Shown: piece by piece, positions 12,503 through 23,465 of the stretch | Layout: every line of letters begins with the position of its first letter | Position numbering within the stretch: the stretch's first letter is position 1 | Source of the DNA: Polytrichum commune | Lineage: Eukaryota; Streptophyta; Polytrichopsida; Polytrichales; Polytrichaceae | DNA length: 64,000 bases | Reading direction: 5' to 3' | Assembly: GCA_950295325.1 (NCBI GenBank) | Contig: OX485804.1 | Location: forward strand, 13,022,001-13,086,000 | Notes under the pieces: model-generated | Databases searched by the model: none | What the model saw: the letters and a program-made list of their open reading frames with translations, nothing else | Told to the model about the DNA's origin: nothing | Position numbers and translations under genes: made by a program

Positions 12503-14108
12503 TAATTCAATCAATCATTTTAATCCCAAAGGCTCAAGTGAAATTATCATCAGCATACATATTTTGCTTGACCTAGCAACACATTATTGAAGACAATTTG
12601 TACTCTAATGGTGGATTTGAGTCACTTGACCGTGCAAATGACTTCTTAATAAAATTAGGATTATCCACACAAAAGCTTAACTGTTTATGTGCGCTAAATA
12701 AGAAAGACTTATAATGTGAACATCTAAGCTGATTTGGTTGGTCATAAGTGATTGCCCAAACAAATAAAAACCTTCTTGATCGCCAGGGATTAATTGGACA
12801 CCTATATTTGAGTGATGTATGGTTAGGTGGAAGCGGAGTAAGCGCCCCCCTTTTTTGAGCTAGGCCTTGATGTGCTCAAATTGTGACAAAATTGACTACA
12901 ACCTCGATATGGACTTGCCAATCATTTTCTACAACTCTAATCGCGTGTTTAATATTCTGGGAGAAGTGGGCTAATCGGAGAATTTAAGTCTTCACATGAA
13001 CATGTTACATCAAAAACTTGAAATTAAGCTAAACAAAGATGTTAAACAATAACATTTTTCACAACTCCAAATTAGTTCAGATATGAACACCACCAACAAT
13101 TTTGTCAACACAACATAGTTGGGTACTAGACCCAAGTTCAATCAAAGCCTAGCATGGCTACTTTCATGATCTCACCCAGTTTGGTTATAGAACCGTCCCC
13201 TTGCATCCCGAGTACCGACCCCCTTGATGCCTAGAATTGACCCCCTTTGGACCCATAATTGACCCCTCTGGTGAATAGAATGTGATAGAATGGCTAGAAT
13301 AGACATTGACAAGCCACCCTAAACCCACCTTGAACCAAACCTAATTTTGATAGAGTGGAGCCCATAATCCACAATACATGGAGGTAGTGGAGGTTGGTAC
13401 AAGGAAACAACATCAATGCCACCTAAAGCTGTCAACCTATGGGCCTGAGCACTCCTACACCACAAGGAACGGTTCAAGGACATGTTGCACTGGACATGGT
13501 AGCATTTGATAGTTTTAAGAGATTGATTTAGCAAAATCTATTGGACATTTATTCCTGAGCGTAATGAAACTTCGATTTTTTTGATTTATATAAAATGGGA
13601 ACATTATTGAGAAGGTCAAAGTGTTCTTGCCCAAGAAAGTTTCTGCATATTTTCAAAATATGCTACCTAATGCATTCTCGTTGACAAGCATGTTTGATGC
13701 TTTGGCAAGTAGAGTAGGGAAGGGCCACAAAATAAAAATAAAAATAGTGGGAGAGAATTTGATAGGACGTATGAGGCTTATTGGCGGGAGATATTTTGTT
13801 TTAGTGGTGGGAAAAGAATTTCATGATTGGCGACACTCATTGTAAATAGTGATGAATTCCACATAGGGTCTCTTTAGAACATTTGAACATATGAGCTCAT
13901 TGTAGGCCATGAGGGTAGAACATAGAGGCTCCATGGGAGCTTCTTCATCGTTGAAGGTAGAACCTGCAAAGTTGTTGAGCTCTTATTGCAGGCCAATGTA
14001 CACCTTACCTAAGAGCCCTAAAAAATCAAGTTCCTTCAAAAATAAAAGTTGGGCATGGATTTGATATTGTTGATGTTGTTAAGATAGTGATTAGCTAAAG
14101 CAACCAGG
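12503..14108. other. Intergenic DNA without a recognisable gene
   Basis: This is A/T-rich DNA. Short frames at 13319-13534 (-) and 13621-13845 (+) show no family motif. A small phrase near 12798 recurs from about 10479, which indicates old repeat content. Confidence 0.5.
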
Positions 14109-14451
14109 TGTTAACCACATCTAGGAGTAGAACTGTAATAGGGGTCCAGGGTATTAGCCTGGATACCCGCCTGTACAATAGTCTGTAATCAGTACAGTTA
14201 GTGGGCTAACCTGGACATGGGTACCACAGACCATAGCTTCAGCCGGCCATTGCCGGGTTTCTACCAATACAGTATGAAGTAGACAAGGTGCCAATATACG
14301 GTGCAGCTAGGTTGCTGACACCTAGCCTTTATACCTTAAGGCCATACGGTTTATATATATATCCCTTATTCTACCATTAAGGGCAGTTAATTCATCGAAG
14401 TATTTATGCACCTAAACTCTGTCTCACTAGCAACCTGACTTACTTCTAACA
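14109..14451 (+). mobile_element. Possible solo LTR, about 343 bp
   Basis: The stretch starts TGTTAACC and ends TTCTAACA, giving the TG...CA ends and short terminal inversion usual for Copia-type LTRs. It contains a TATATATATA run about 95 bp before the 3' end, in a promoter-like position. No target-site duplication, primer-binding site or internal coding region is visible, so this may be a fragment or chance. Confidence 0.4.
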
Positions 14452-16430
14452 GATGTACCCTAATAAAAAAGGGAATTGTCGAACCGACCACGCACTGGTT
14501 AAAACCACCACTGTCCATATGTAATGTGTCGACTAGGTTCTGATTTGTCATCCAAGTTGGTCAAGTTTTATTAGCTCAAACACAGAGTTCATTCCATGCT
14601 CCTCTTCATGTGTGTTATGAAAATTCAAATCTTGACAGATCATGTGACCACCCTAACAAACTATGAGACTGATTTAATCAAGTGCCGATATGCTATTGAA
14701 GTACACTCTTTTGTTTATGTAGAGTTCCTGGAAGTATTACGAGTGTACCAAAACTATGCATAAAACTCCTACACAAGGTCCATTTGTTTTGTGGGACCGA
14801 GTATAACAAGAGAATAAGCCCTGCATTGTGCCAAAAAGAATGCAAAACAACCTGAATCTACAACGTTCCAAGCTCACAACTTACTATCCTAGAAAGAAAA
14901 GTTTGCTCACAATCTGCTACTGAAGTATAAGCTTTTGTATCTGTAGAGGTATGTCTGAATCGGCATCTTGGAAGTTTAAATGATGAACCCAAACTATCCA
15001 TAACATTACTACGCAAGGACCATTTGTGTTGAGAGAATAATCCCTGGATTGTGCTAGCAAGTATGCAAAATCATCCTAAGTCTTTGATCACTACTCAATG
15101 CTGTGAACCCACAATCTACTCCGAGAGAACAATGCCAGTTTGCTTTTGTAATGTTATGTCAACTTCAATTTTATTGATATTTGTATCTAATCCGTCCACA
15201 ATCACCCACTTGGATCCAAACATGCATGTAAGTAGTGGTATGTGATATGTCTGTATTATTTTTATAGAAGTTGTTTGTTGTCTCCAAGTTTCTTATAATA
15301 GAATTCTTGGAATTGATGAGTGCATCCTCTCCCCATCAATCCACACAAATCATAATTGTATGACCCCAATGCAAACCTATTTCACATTATTTAATTTGTG
15401 ACCCCTAAACACACAAGATAGTGGTCAGTGAAGAAAATAACTGGAATAGTCAATTGGTGCCTTTAGCAACGTTGGTAAGGCCTTTCATTGGTACGCTTAG
15501 ACTCTGCTCTTTATTGGTAAGTTTGGCATGGTGAGGTGTGCCACAAAACGCTGCCCACACTCTACCCGCACTTAACTCTGTCCTCTCCCATTGTCTGTAC
15601 AAGCTGACACACAATTTGAAGACTTTGTTTGCAGGCAGTCAAAAACGTCTGATTCAATGCCTTTTTGTTGAAGTTGTGCAGGACCACTTTCCTTTTTCCT
15701 TGTACAAGTCTTCCAAATACATCAAGTTGACATCAACTTTACTGGATGATGTTGTTTCCATGTATTCCAATCACAGTCCTAGTAACAGATAGAAATACTA
15801 GACATTATGTTTCCACAAATCAGATGTGACATTATGACATACATTTTAACTTGAACAGGCAAGTCTATATCACATTCTTTGCCCTCTCGATTGTCAAATC
15901 AAGCTTATTGACATTGTCAAAGCATATTCTCACTTGATTTAAAATCCACACAGCACAAGGAACCATGGAATGCGAAGGAGAGGACAAGAATTTGAGCAAT
16001 TATGATATTGAGCCATTATATTATGCAGTTTCAAACTACATAATTTTCAATACCTAATACAAGAATCGACTCTGCTGATATAAATGCATCTAGGAACTTC
16101 ATGGAAGCATACTGTGGCTATTCAAATCAAGGACAAGCTTTTAATGGACTTGAAAATGTGAAACCCCTTTTGGGCCTTATGGGAATTCAGGGGTGAGATG
16201 ACTGTTAGACTTTGAACTAACCAACCTGACCAGGAAACAGAGTGCTCTCATGAATGTCATGGTTACAAGGCAACAAAGTTGCCTTCAAGATTTTGTAATC
16301 TGTGCACATTGCATGCACAATGAATTCAGTGAGTCCAAGGAATTTTGGACCTTTGGGACCCAACTAACTAACATCATTAAAAGGCTGTAGGAACTTTCAA
16401 TGCTATGCTAAGTAAAGGTTTGCTAAACAA
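14452..16430. other. Intergenic DNA downstream of PEX12
   Basis: No supportable gene is present. It contains the tandem duplication at 14691-15140. Because PEX12 is on the minus strand, the part next to 16430 should include its 3' UTR. Confidence 0.5.
14691..15140 (+). repeat. Diverged tandem duplication, period about 224 bp
   Basis: Copy 1 begins TGCTATTGAAGTACACTC at 14691 and copy 2 begins TGCTACTGAAGTATAAGC at 14915. Further matching blocks follow in order: ACTATGCATAAAACTCCTAC against ACTATCCATAACATTACTAC, then AAGGTCCATTTGT against AAGGACCATTTGT. Confidence 0.75.
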
Positions 16431-19400
16431 TCAGGCATCGTGGTAAAGTCGCCTTATCTGGTTCGTGGCTGCAGGAGCAAGAGTGATGGGGCACCGCTTG
16501 TACTGCAAGGTAGAAGAACAAAATTTATCAAGTTACCATAACAGTGTGTGGCCCTATTGTGGGCATTTCCAAATCCAAGAATAATTCTGGCCGTTAAATT
16601 CAATTGGGAATTGTGTCAGCCCATTAGCAATTGCAAATTACAGAGATTGTCATTTCAAGTTTCAGAATTGCAAAAGTTATAGGAGATTCTCTTCTTCTTT
16701 TAAGTGAACGCATAGGCCCTCCCAACCTAGGATGGTGCCTACATTTTGAGCACATGTCCAATCTCATGCAATCCTTGCCATATACAACTCAACTATACAC
16801 ATCCCATTAAGAAGAGTGACCAGATAAGGCCCAGGTTGTACCTTATTTAACTATCCAACATCTTTCAGAGATCTCTAGAACAATAACATCGGAACCCCAC
16901 AATGAGAAAGAAGGTGCGGTGCAAAAGGAAGAGATTCAGTACCTGATCAACATAGTGAAATATACATGTGTAACAAAAGACAAAGCCGGATGTAGCCACT
17001 ACTGCAGGGTTGGTCCGAGGTTGAGTACAGAGAGCACAGATCTTCCCATCAGCTGGTAATGCCAGTCCATCTTTTGCTACCTGAGAGATAAAATTAAATA
17101 AGACCCATTCAGGTCCACATCTTCATCCAATCCAGGCATCAGATACCCTACATGCCTGTCAATTTCTTGCACAACTAATTCTACCCATGAATTCCTAAAA
17201 TGCTAGAGTTCCACATGTCATGTTGTCATTGGTTATGAGTGGTTATAAAGCCTATGTGGCAACTTGGAAATTATTTTATCACATAGGTGTCCAAAACTGA
17301 CTGTAACATATGGTAGCAAGCCTTAGCACATATCTTGCAACCTTTCTTGTTTAAAAACAATGTTCTCACCACACATCTAAAAATGCAAACCAGTTCTGGA
17401 GATTAAAGTATTGCAGAAAATTTAGTGAATTGATTACCAAAGGAGGTGGGGGTGGAGGAGGGGGAGGATAGACAGCTGGTGCTGTCACTCTTTCTTCTGC
17501 TGATTGGTACCACCATTCCACCATCTGCAAAGAAGGGTTCCAATTTTAGATATAGGACATTAATCAACCACAACAAAGATAAAAAGAATTTCCTTTGCAT
17601 TATACACCTTTTTCTGCTGCTTAACCTTTAAAGGTCCGATAGGCCCTATCTGGGCCTCAAGATGTCATCCAAAGGGGTTTAAGAATAAGTAAAAGTGTTG
17701 ACAGCATCTCTATCGACATTAGCCCATGTATCATATGCATATATGACCTAGACTCAAACACATATCCATATATCTAATCACCATTGTCACATGCAACTTT
17801 ATTTCCATTTTCCTCCTAATAGGCTGGGCTAAATATGGACTCAATACCATAGACCAAATAATATATTATTACTTGTTGGGGTTTGTTCAAACGCCATGCA
17901 TCCTTTACAAACACACCCCCGGTCCTTTAAGGGTTAACTTTGAGCCGTTAATACATTAAACCGCTGTCATGTAAGTAGAAACTGACCTTAAAGAGGAAGA
18001 CACTTGCAATAAGGCCTGTTTGTGCGTAATCAAGAGTTGTATATGCAAAGCCAAGAAGCCACCTTTGTAAAGCCTGCAGAAAATTTGCAGACGCAAATGA
18101 TTAACCCTTCAACATAGATTAAACATACACCTATGGTCCATTATGCACACCCAACATTTTTGCCTGATTCTGTATCATATGTTAAAGTTGTTGTACTCAT
18201 GTCTCCACATACCTAGAAGTAGGGCACAATGCACCTTACCTGAATAAAAGAAGGGCCTCTTAATCTACCATACTCTGTATTTCGCCTCTCCTCAATCACT
18301 TTCAAACCATCCATCTGTTGCACATAACATTAAAACTGCATGTTATCTAGTCTCTTGCGTGTCTGAGAATCCCCATTTCAGAGGTTGACAACAGAATAGA
18401 AATCTTAAATTGTCTCCACACACAAGGAAACAATGGATTTAGAAGATTGTGTTCTTTGAGTTGAGACAAGGAATAATCAAAGATACATGAAGCCACCATA
18501 TTTTATAGACAGGGAATGGTGGCATAACATAACATTCCATACCAGTTCCTGCCCTGTAGAACGACGAACTTGCAGACGCATAAAATGGAGCGCAGGTGTG
18601 TAAAACTGTGTAGCATCCAGAAGATACAGCAGCTGATATGCAAATGATGCACCTGTTAATCAATCTCAAATCAGCAAACAGAAACTGCACGCTCTAGAAT
18701 GGCCAAACTTTGCTCTTTTCTTCTGTCACCTGGCAACATTGTACTCGCAAGCAAAAAGTCACACTTAGGGCCACTTTACACTATGGCCAAAGGTAGTGAC
18801 CATAAAATTGTGAGGGCCCTTGGCAACTCATCCAAAAGTCATACCATGGAATATTGAAATTGAACTTTGTGTAGTAACGGGCTTCAAGTGTAGTAGAAAC
18901 ACATGTGTGACTGGGCTCTCAACCATATGCTATTTTATACCATCCTATTCATGTGAGCCTTTCCAAACAATGAGTTATAATGAATTAAGGGTTGTGAGAT
19001 TCTGAAGTGTCATGGTCTCCCACTTTTGTGTTAGACCCACCTCTTTGGGAGATGGGGTTGATGAATAATCCGGTAGACCAGGAAACAACGTCCTTTGGAT
19101 GCCAAGTAGGACTCCATGCAGGTTTGTTCATCCATTGAAACTCCCTTGGGCCCTGAGGCCCTCAAGCTCTAGAGAAAGGTGAAGTGGGACAATCTTGGCA
19201 TTTTCCCACCAATAAGAGATATTACATTATAATGGTCTAGTGTAAAATGCCCTTAGGACTGGTAGGCAAGCCTGGGAAAAAAATAGGGTGTACACAGCTG
19301 CAAATCAGTGAACAAAAAGAACCCACCAGCACATCAATTGTAGGAGGTAGAAGAGTAGGGCATTGAGGTACTCTTTCACATCTTCAAGGTGCATTTACAC

Positions 19401-22400
19401 GCAACTACTCAAGTAGTCAAGTCTGTCATTCGGGCCCAATTTCAACCAGAAATATGAATCTTTTCGTTTACACACAACTACTCTTGTAGTTGAAGAGTGC
19501 AATCGACCTCAATGACCATCCCTCCTACTGGTGTAATCTGTGAAGAGCAGACAAACAATATATGGATTCTAGTGGAGAGTTTTTCTAAGAGTAATTGCCT
19601 CCAAATCCTCCCCCAAGCTTTCACCTTGAAGTTCTCTTCTGGTGCCACATAGTAACTACAAAGAAAATTGAACCAGAGAAAGTAAACAACAACCATCGCA
19701 ACTACTCCCAACTACACCTTGTATTGTGATTGGGCAAGGTAGAGTAGTTGTGGTTGTGGTTGTCATCAATGCACCTATCCCTCCTTATCCCAGAGAAATA
19801 GAGCCAAAGAAATTAAATTACAATCACCAACCACCAACCACCAAAATTGTGGTTTTTCTGTAAACGCACCTTCAGTAGCCATATGGACCCATGGGTAAAC
19901 TTTCACCAGCATTTGTAAAGCTGCCCTCTTCAATGTCCGCAAGGCTCCTGACCCTTCAATGTCGATGTGTGCAACAGTGCTGTCTCGCACAGTTTCAAAA
20001 CCCCCAACATCCTCGTCCTCCATATCACCTCTTCCCCACAGGGCTGCCTGGAGGGCAGCTCCCCTCTGTGCGTTTACAGCTCCTTCAAGTTTGTACTTCA
20101 GGTACGGAAGCCCTACCTGGAAATATAGGTCAGTAGATTAGTGACTACAGTACATCAGAAACTATCTGCCACGGTTTTTTCCAGTGCCCAGTGAGTCATG
20201 ACGTACAAGCTCCACATGTAGTGATGAAAGTATTGCCTCTCTAGTGTATAGAAAAAACCCTTAATCACCAGTTACAAGATACGGCAGTTGGGGTTAAGCC
20301 TGGAGATTTTGTAGCTATGGATGCAATGTAGAGGATCAATCACAATCAGTCCATCTGAGTACAAAGTTTGGAAAAATCCTTCTGAGGGATTGAAAACCCT
20401 CAAAGTAGCATGGAAGAAAATGTCAGGTATTGTCCTCCACTAAGCTTCAACTTCAGATCATACTTAAAATCACTTAACGCTCAGTAGTTGGAGTTAAGCA
20501 TGAACTTCATAACTATACATGCAATGTAGAGGATCAATCACAACCAGTCAATCCAGGTACAAGTTTGCAAAAAAGCTTTCTAAGGGATTAACAACCTTCA
20601 AAGTGGCAGAAAATGTCCGGTACTATCCTCCACTAGGCTTCAACATTATGCCACACTTGATGCTCAGTAGTTGGGGTTAATACTGAGTTTTTTCATAACA
20701 ATGTAGAGAATCAATCACAATCACTCCATCCAGGCACACGTTGAAAATGCCCTTTTAAGGGATTGAACACCCTCAAAGTGGCATGAAAGAAAATTTCAGG
20801 TCTTGTCCTCTACCAAGCTTCACTTTTAAGTCATACTTGAATTCACTGGAAATGAAGTCATAATCTGATGAGAAAGTGCAGCACGAAGATGAAGCCATGC
20901 AACAGTGGTACCTTGTCGACAAGTGCTAATATGAAGATGAAGCCATGCAACAGGCACTGAAACTCCCACTTCTCTATGGATAGCACCTAAACCTTGTGCC
21001 TCTGACTCTCTCGGATGCCACTCAGCTTGAGCATATATGGGGCTTCACAACCAATTCCATCCTACTAGCACGAATAATATTGAATTAAAATATAGCAATA
21101 ACCCACAGAGTGAGCATACCATACCAAGAAGAACACTGAAGCAGCCCTTTGGCGCCCACTTAGCGGTCTAGGTCGCGATGAAGTTGCTTCTTCAACTTCT
21201 CGTCTTGGAGCAGCAACAGTTGTTGTTGCTGGTACATTTGCTTGCGCCCGACGTAGCCCATAAAGTGCTTCAGCAAAGGAAGCATCTGTGAAAGGTTGAA
21301 ACTACCCTAATTAGATAAACAAGGATGACCCTAATCAGAAAAACAAGGATGAAAAGCACATGCTTACTAAGTCACATACAAACATTCAGTCCCCGTGTGG
21401 ACCAAAACGAGCCTACCATGAGACAGTGAGGCAAATTTGTGGGCTGACCTTGAAAGAAATTGCAAAGCAAGGGGCAATCTGACAAGTCATGAATGCAATA
21501 GAAACAGACCTGTGGTGCTCAAACTGTGCAATTCCAGGAGGAGCATGAGAAGAGAGTAGCCTTCGTCACTGTAATCCAACACTCTGTGAAGTATGGGCCT
21601 CCTTTGTGCCATCACCTATTGGAAAAAAATATCTTTGTAAGTATCATCGAGATTCAAATGACACTTTCAAATAAACATAACCAATTAACCATATAATAAG
21701 AATCAAGAGAGATAGTTATTCCAAAGCTTTAGAGTTAAATACTCAACACAAAGCAATCAAAAACTAGATGCAATAGAAAACAAAAAGGACATGCAGCAGT
21801 AGCCAAATAGTGGCAGGGCATTTGACCAGGGTTCATCCACACCATCCCCACTGATGAAAGTTCATCAGTTCCCAACCAACAGGAGATCCTTGTCTTGGTG
21901 AGTTTCTGCTACTAATCTTCAGAAGACTAAAGCAAATTATTGTCTAGCATGTGTAACAAGACCTATATTTTGACAAAAGGAAACCGGGAGAAAAAAGACA
22001 AAATCCTTTTCAAAAAGCACAAGCAGAAGCTTTCTTTACTCAAGAAAACACCCTATTTTTTTCCTATCAAGATAAACGTCTGCAAAACCCTCTCATAGCT
22101 CAACTGGTTCAACAAACCCTGCCCCAATGTGAGCCCCTTTCAACTGCCATGAGACACAAATTATCCGATGCAACAGCATCAAGTGAAGAAATTACAGCTT
22201 TCAAGGTAATTGCTCCATGGCAGGTATCCCAAGTTCAGGTTACATACATATGTCCAATCTTCAGGTTCAGCTCAACCAAGCCAGAAGCATTATCAGAAAT
22301 TCAATCAGGCATTGAAGCAAAATCCTACCATAGCTCAACTTGTTCAATAAAACCTCGCCCCAATGTAAGCCCCTTGGTCTTGCCATCAGACACAAACGCG

Positions 22401-23465
22401 CCAATGTAACAGAATCAAGTGAAGAAGTTACAGCTTTCAAGGTAATTACTCTATCGCAGGTATGCCAAGTTTAGGTTATATACGGATTCCCAATCTTCAG
22501 GGTGAGCTCAGCCAAGCTCAAAGTACTCTCAGAAATTTTCAAACAGCATTATGATGTTGTGGAGTTAAACCAGGACGCATCATGTGCAAGCTGAAAGGAC
22601 GGGCAGGACTTGAAGCTAAACCCTCCATAGCTCAACGTTTTTAACAAACCCTGCCCCAATGTTAGCCCCTTTGAACTGTCATGAGAAACAATCTCCCCGG
22701 TGTAACAGTATTAAGTGAGAAATATACAGCTTTCGAGGTGAATACTCCATGCCAGGTATGCCAAGTTCAGGTTCTACATGGATATCCAATCATCAGCTTG
22801 ACCTCAACCAAGCTAAAAAAATACCAGAGTGCTTCATACGGCATAGGGTTGTGAACTTAAACCAGGTGAAAAGCAGACAGGCTTTTGAACAAAAGCCCGC
22901 CCCAATGTGAGCCCCTTGGAAACTGTCATGACACCTAAACTCTCCAATGCAACGGAACCAATTGAAGAATTTACATCTTCCAAGGTGATCACTTCACGGC
23001 AAGTATGCCAAATTCAGGTTGACTAAAGATTTCCAATCTTCAGGTTGAGCTCAACCAAGCGACAAGTATTCTCAGAAATTGAAGCAATCCTGCCCTAATG
23101 TGAGCCCCTTAAAATGCCATGAGACACAAACTCTCCAATGTAACAGTATCAAGTGAAGAACTTACAGCCTTAAGGTGATTACTCCATGGCAGGCATACCA
23201 AGTTCATGTTACATAAGGAATCCAATCTTCAGGTTGAGCTCAACCAAGCTCAAGGCATTCACAAAAATTCTTCAATTAAATCCCGGAAGCATCATCATGT
23301 GCACGGTGAAATGAATGAACAGACGAGCATTCACAAAATTGAGGTGGTAGCACCTACCCCGAAGAAGTAAAGAAGTGCGGCCCTTAAGCTTGTAGGCAGG
23401 TGCTGCGTGGCCGACATCTCGAAGAAGGTGGGGCGAGTGCCCTCACCTCCCACCTGCATCAACAT
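16431..23465 (-). CDS. PEX12: Peroxisome biogenesis protein 12 (PEX12), RING-type peroxin
   Basis: Ten exons, read from high to low coordinate: 23465-23358, 21615-21510, 21285-21125, 20116-19870, 18652-18543, 18314-18240, 18073-17987, 17524-17438, 17080-16943, 16502-16431. They give 396 residues, close to Arabidopsis PEX12 (about 393). The start MLMQVGGEGTRPTFFEM is the conserved plant N-terminus. Later come TYQLLYLLDAT-like FAYQLLYLLDATQFY, LDYAQTGLIASVF and EWWYQSAEE, a run of nine prolines, and the C-terminal RING with CALC, CYTC and CPIT pairs, ending QIRRLYHDA. PEX12 sits in the peroxisomal membrane with PEX2 and PEX10 as the ubiquitin-ligase channel that recycles the receptor PEX5. The PEX12 RING is known to lack part of the zinc set. 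A CT-rich tract (GA on the coding strand) lies just upstream of the ATG. The introns are unusually full of repeats and MITEs. Confidence 0.95.
16725..16845. repeat. Dispersed repeat in PEX12 intron 9, right end related to 30427-30571
   Basis: This shares CCTAG.ATGGT, ACATTTTGA.CAC and GTCCAATCTC with the DNA ending at 30571. Both copies end AGGCCC.GGTT.TACC followed by TTA, consistent with the terminus and 3-bp target of a Tourist-like element. Left ends were not resolved. Confidence 0.5.
17149..17310. mobile_element. Small MITE (about 162 bp) in PEX12 intron 8; sister copy at 27704
   Basis: The left end TACATGCCTGTCAATTTC and the reverse complement of the right end (TATGTTACAGTCAGTTTT) form an imperfect 18-bp inverted repeat. 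Internal blocks such as CCTATGTGGCA, TTGGAAATTA and CATA.G.GTGTC match the copy at 27704-27869 in order. Confidence 0.65.
17625..17933. mobile_element. TTAA-flanked MITE-like element, 309 bp, in PEX12 intron 7
   Basis: The left end is CCTTTAAAGGTCCG and the right end, reverse-complemented, is CCCTTAAAGGACCG. Each end is directly flanked by TTAA (17621-17624 and 17934-17937). TTAA duplication with CCY ends is the signature of piggyBac-type elements, which are rare in land plants. With only 14-bp ends and no coding capacity, the class assignment is tentative. Confidence 0.5.
18768..19252. mobile_element. Tourist-like MITE, 485 bp, in PEX12 intron 4, TTA target duplication
   Basis: The left end is GGGCCACTTTACACTATGGC; the right end, reverse-complemented, is GGGCATTTTACACTAGACC. 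TTA flanks both ends (18765-18767 and 19253-19255). It shares the GGGC..(C/T)TTTACAC core with the element at 11995. No open reading frame of note is present. Confidence 0.75.
19387..19871. mobile_element. Probable MITE filling the rest of PEX12 intron 4 and reaching the exon 4 donor
   Basis: The left end AGGTGCATTTACAC and the reverse complement of the right end, AGGTGCGTTTACAG, form a 14-bp inverted repeat with two mismatches, flanked by TCA on both sides. CAACTACTC-type subterminal motifs recur at about 19402, 19472, 19698 and, inverted, near 19748. The right end overlaps the PEX12 exon 4 splice donor at 19869/19870. A 3-bp TCA duplication is not a standard class signature, so confidence is moderate. 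Confidence 0.5.
20270..20850 (+). repeat. Tandem array in PEX12 intron 3, three copies of about 180-200 bp
   Basis: The anchor CAATGTAGAG.ATCAATCAC occurs at 20324, 20522 and 20699 (spacings 198 and 177). Each copy also has GTAGTTGG.GTTAA or CAGTTGGGGTTAA upstream, and AAGGGATT...AACCCTCAAAGT.GCA-type and CCTC.AC.A.GCTTCA blocks downstream. A separate short duplication of GAAGATGAAGCCATGCAACA lies at about 20890 and 20935. Confidence 0.85.
22085..23290 (+). repeat. Tandem array in PEX12 intron 1, five diverged copies of about 190-300 bp
   Basis: The anchor GCCCCAATGTGAGCCCCTT (or close variants) begins at 22121, 22357, 22653, 22899 and 23092. Each copy continues with TGCCATGAGACACAAA-like, CTCCAATGTAACAG-like, AAGTGAAGAA-like, TCCATGGCAGGTATGCCAAG-like and CAATCTTCAGGTTGAGCTCA-like blocks. 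Spacing varies (236, 296, 246, 193) through indels. Copies 3 and 4 carry an extra segment with GAGTTAAACCAGG. Confidence 0.9.

Noticed and set aside
14109-14451. Full LTR retrotransposon
   Set aside because: Only one LTR-like unit is present, without a partner, internal domain or target duplication; listed only as a possible solo LTR.
15538-15792. 84-codon frame downstream of PEX12
   Set aside because: No real start context, no motif, and no homologous exons nearby.
22085-23290. CRISPR-like repeats
   Set aside because: Repeats are long, diverged and irregularly spaced, in an intron of a eukaryotic gene; an ordinary tandem array.
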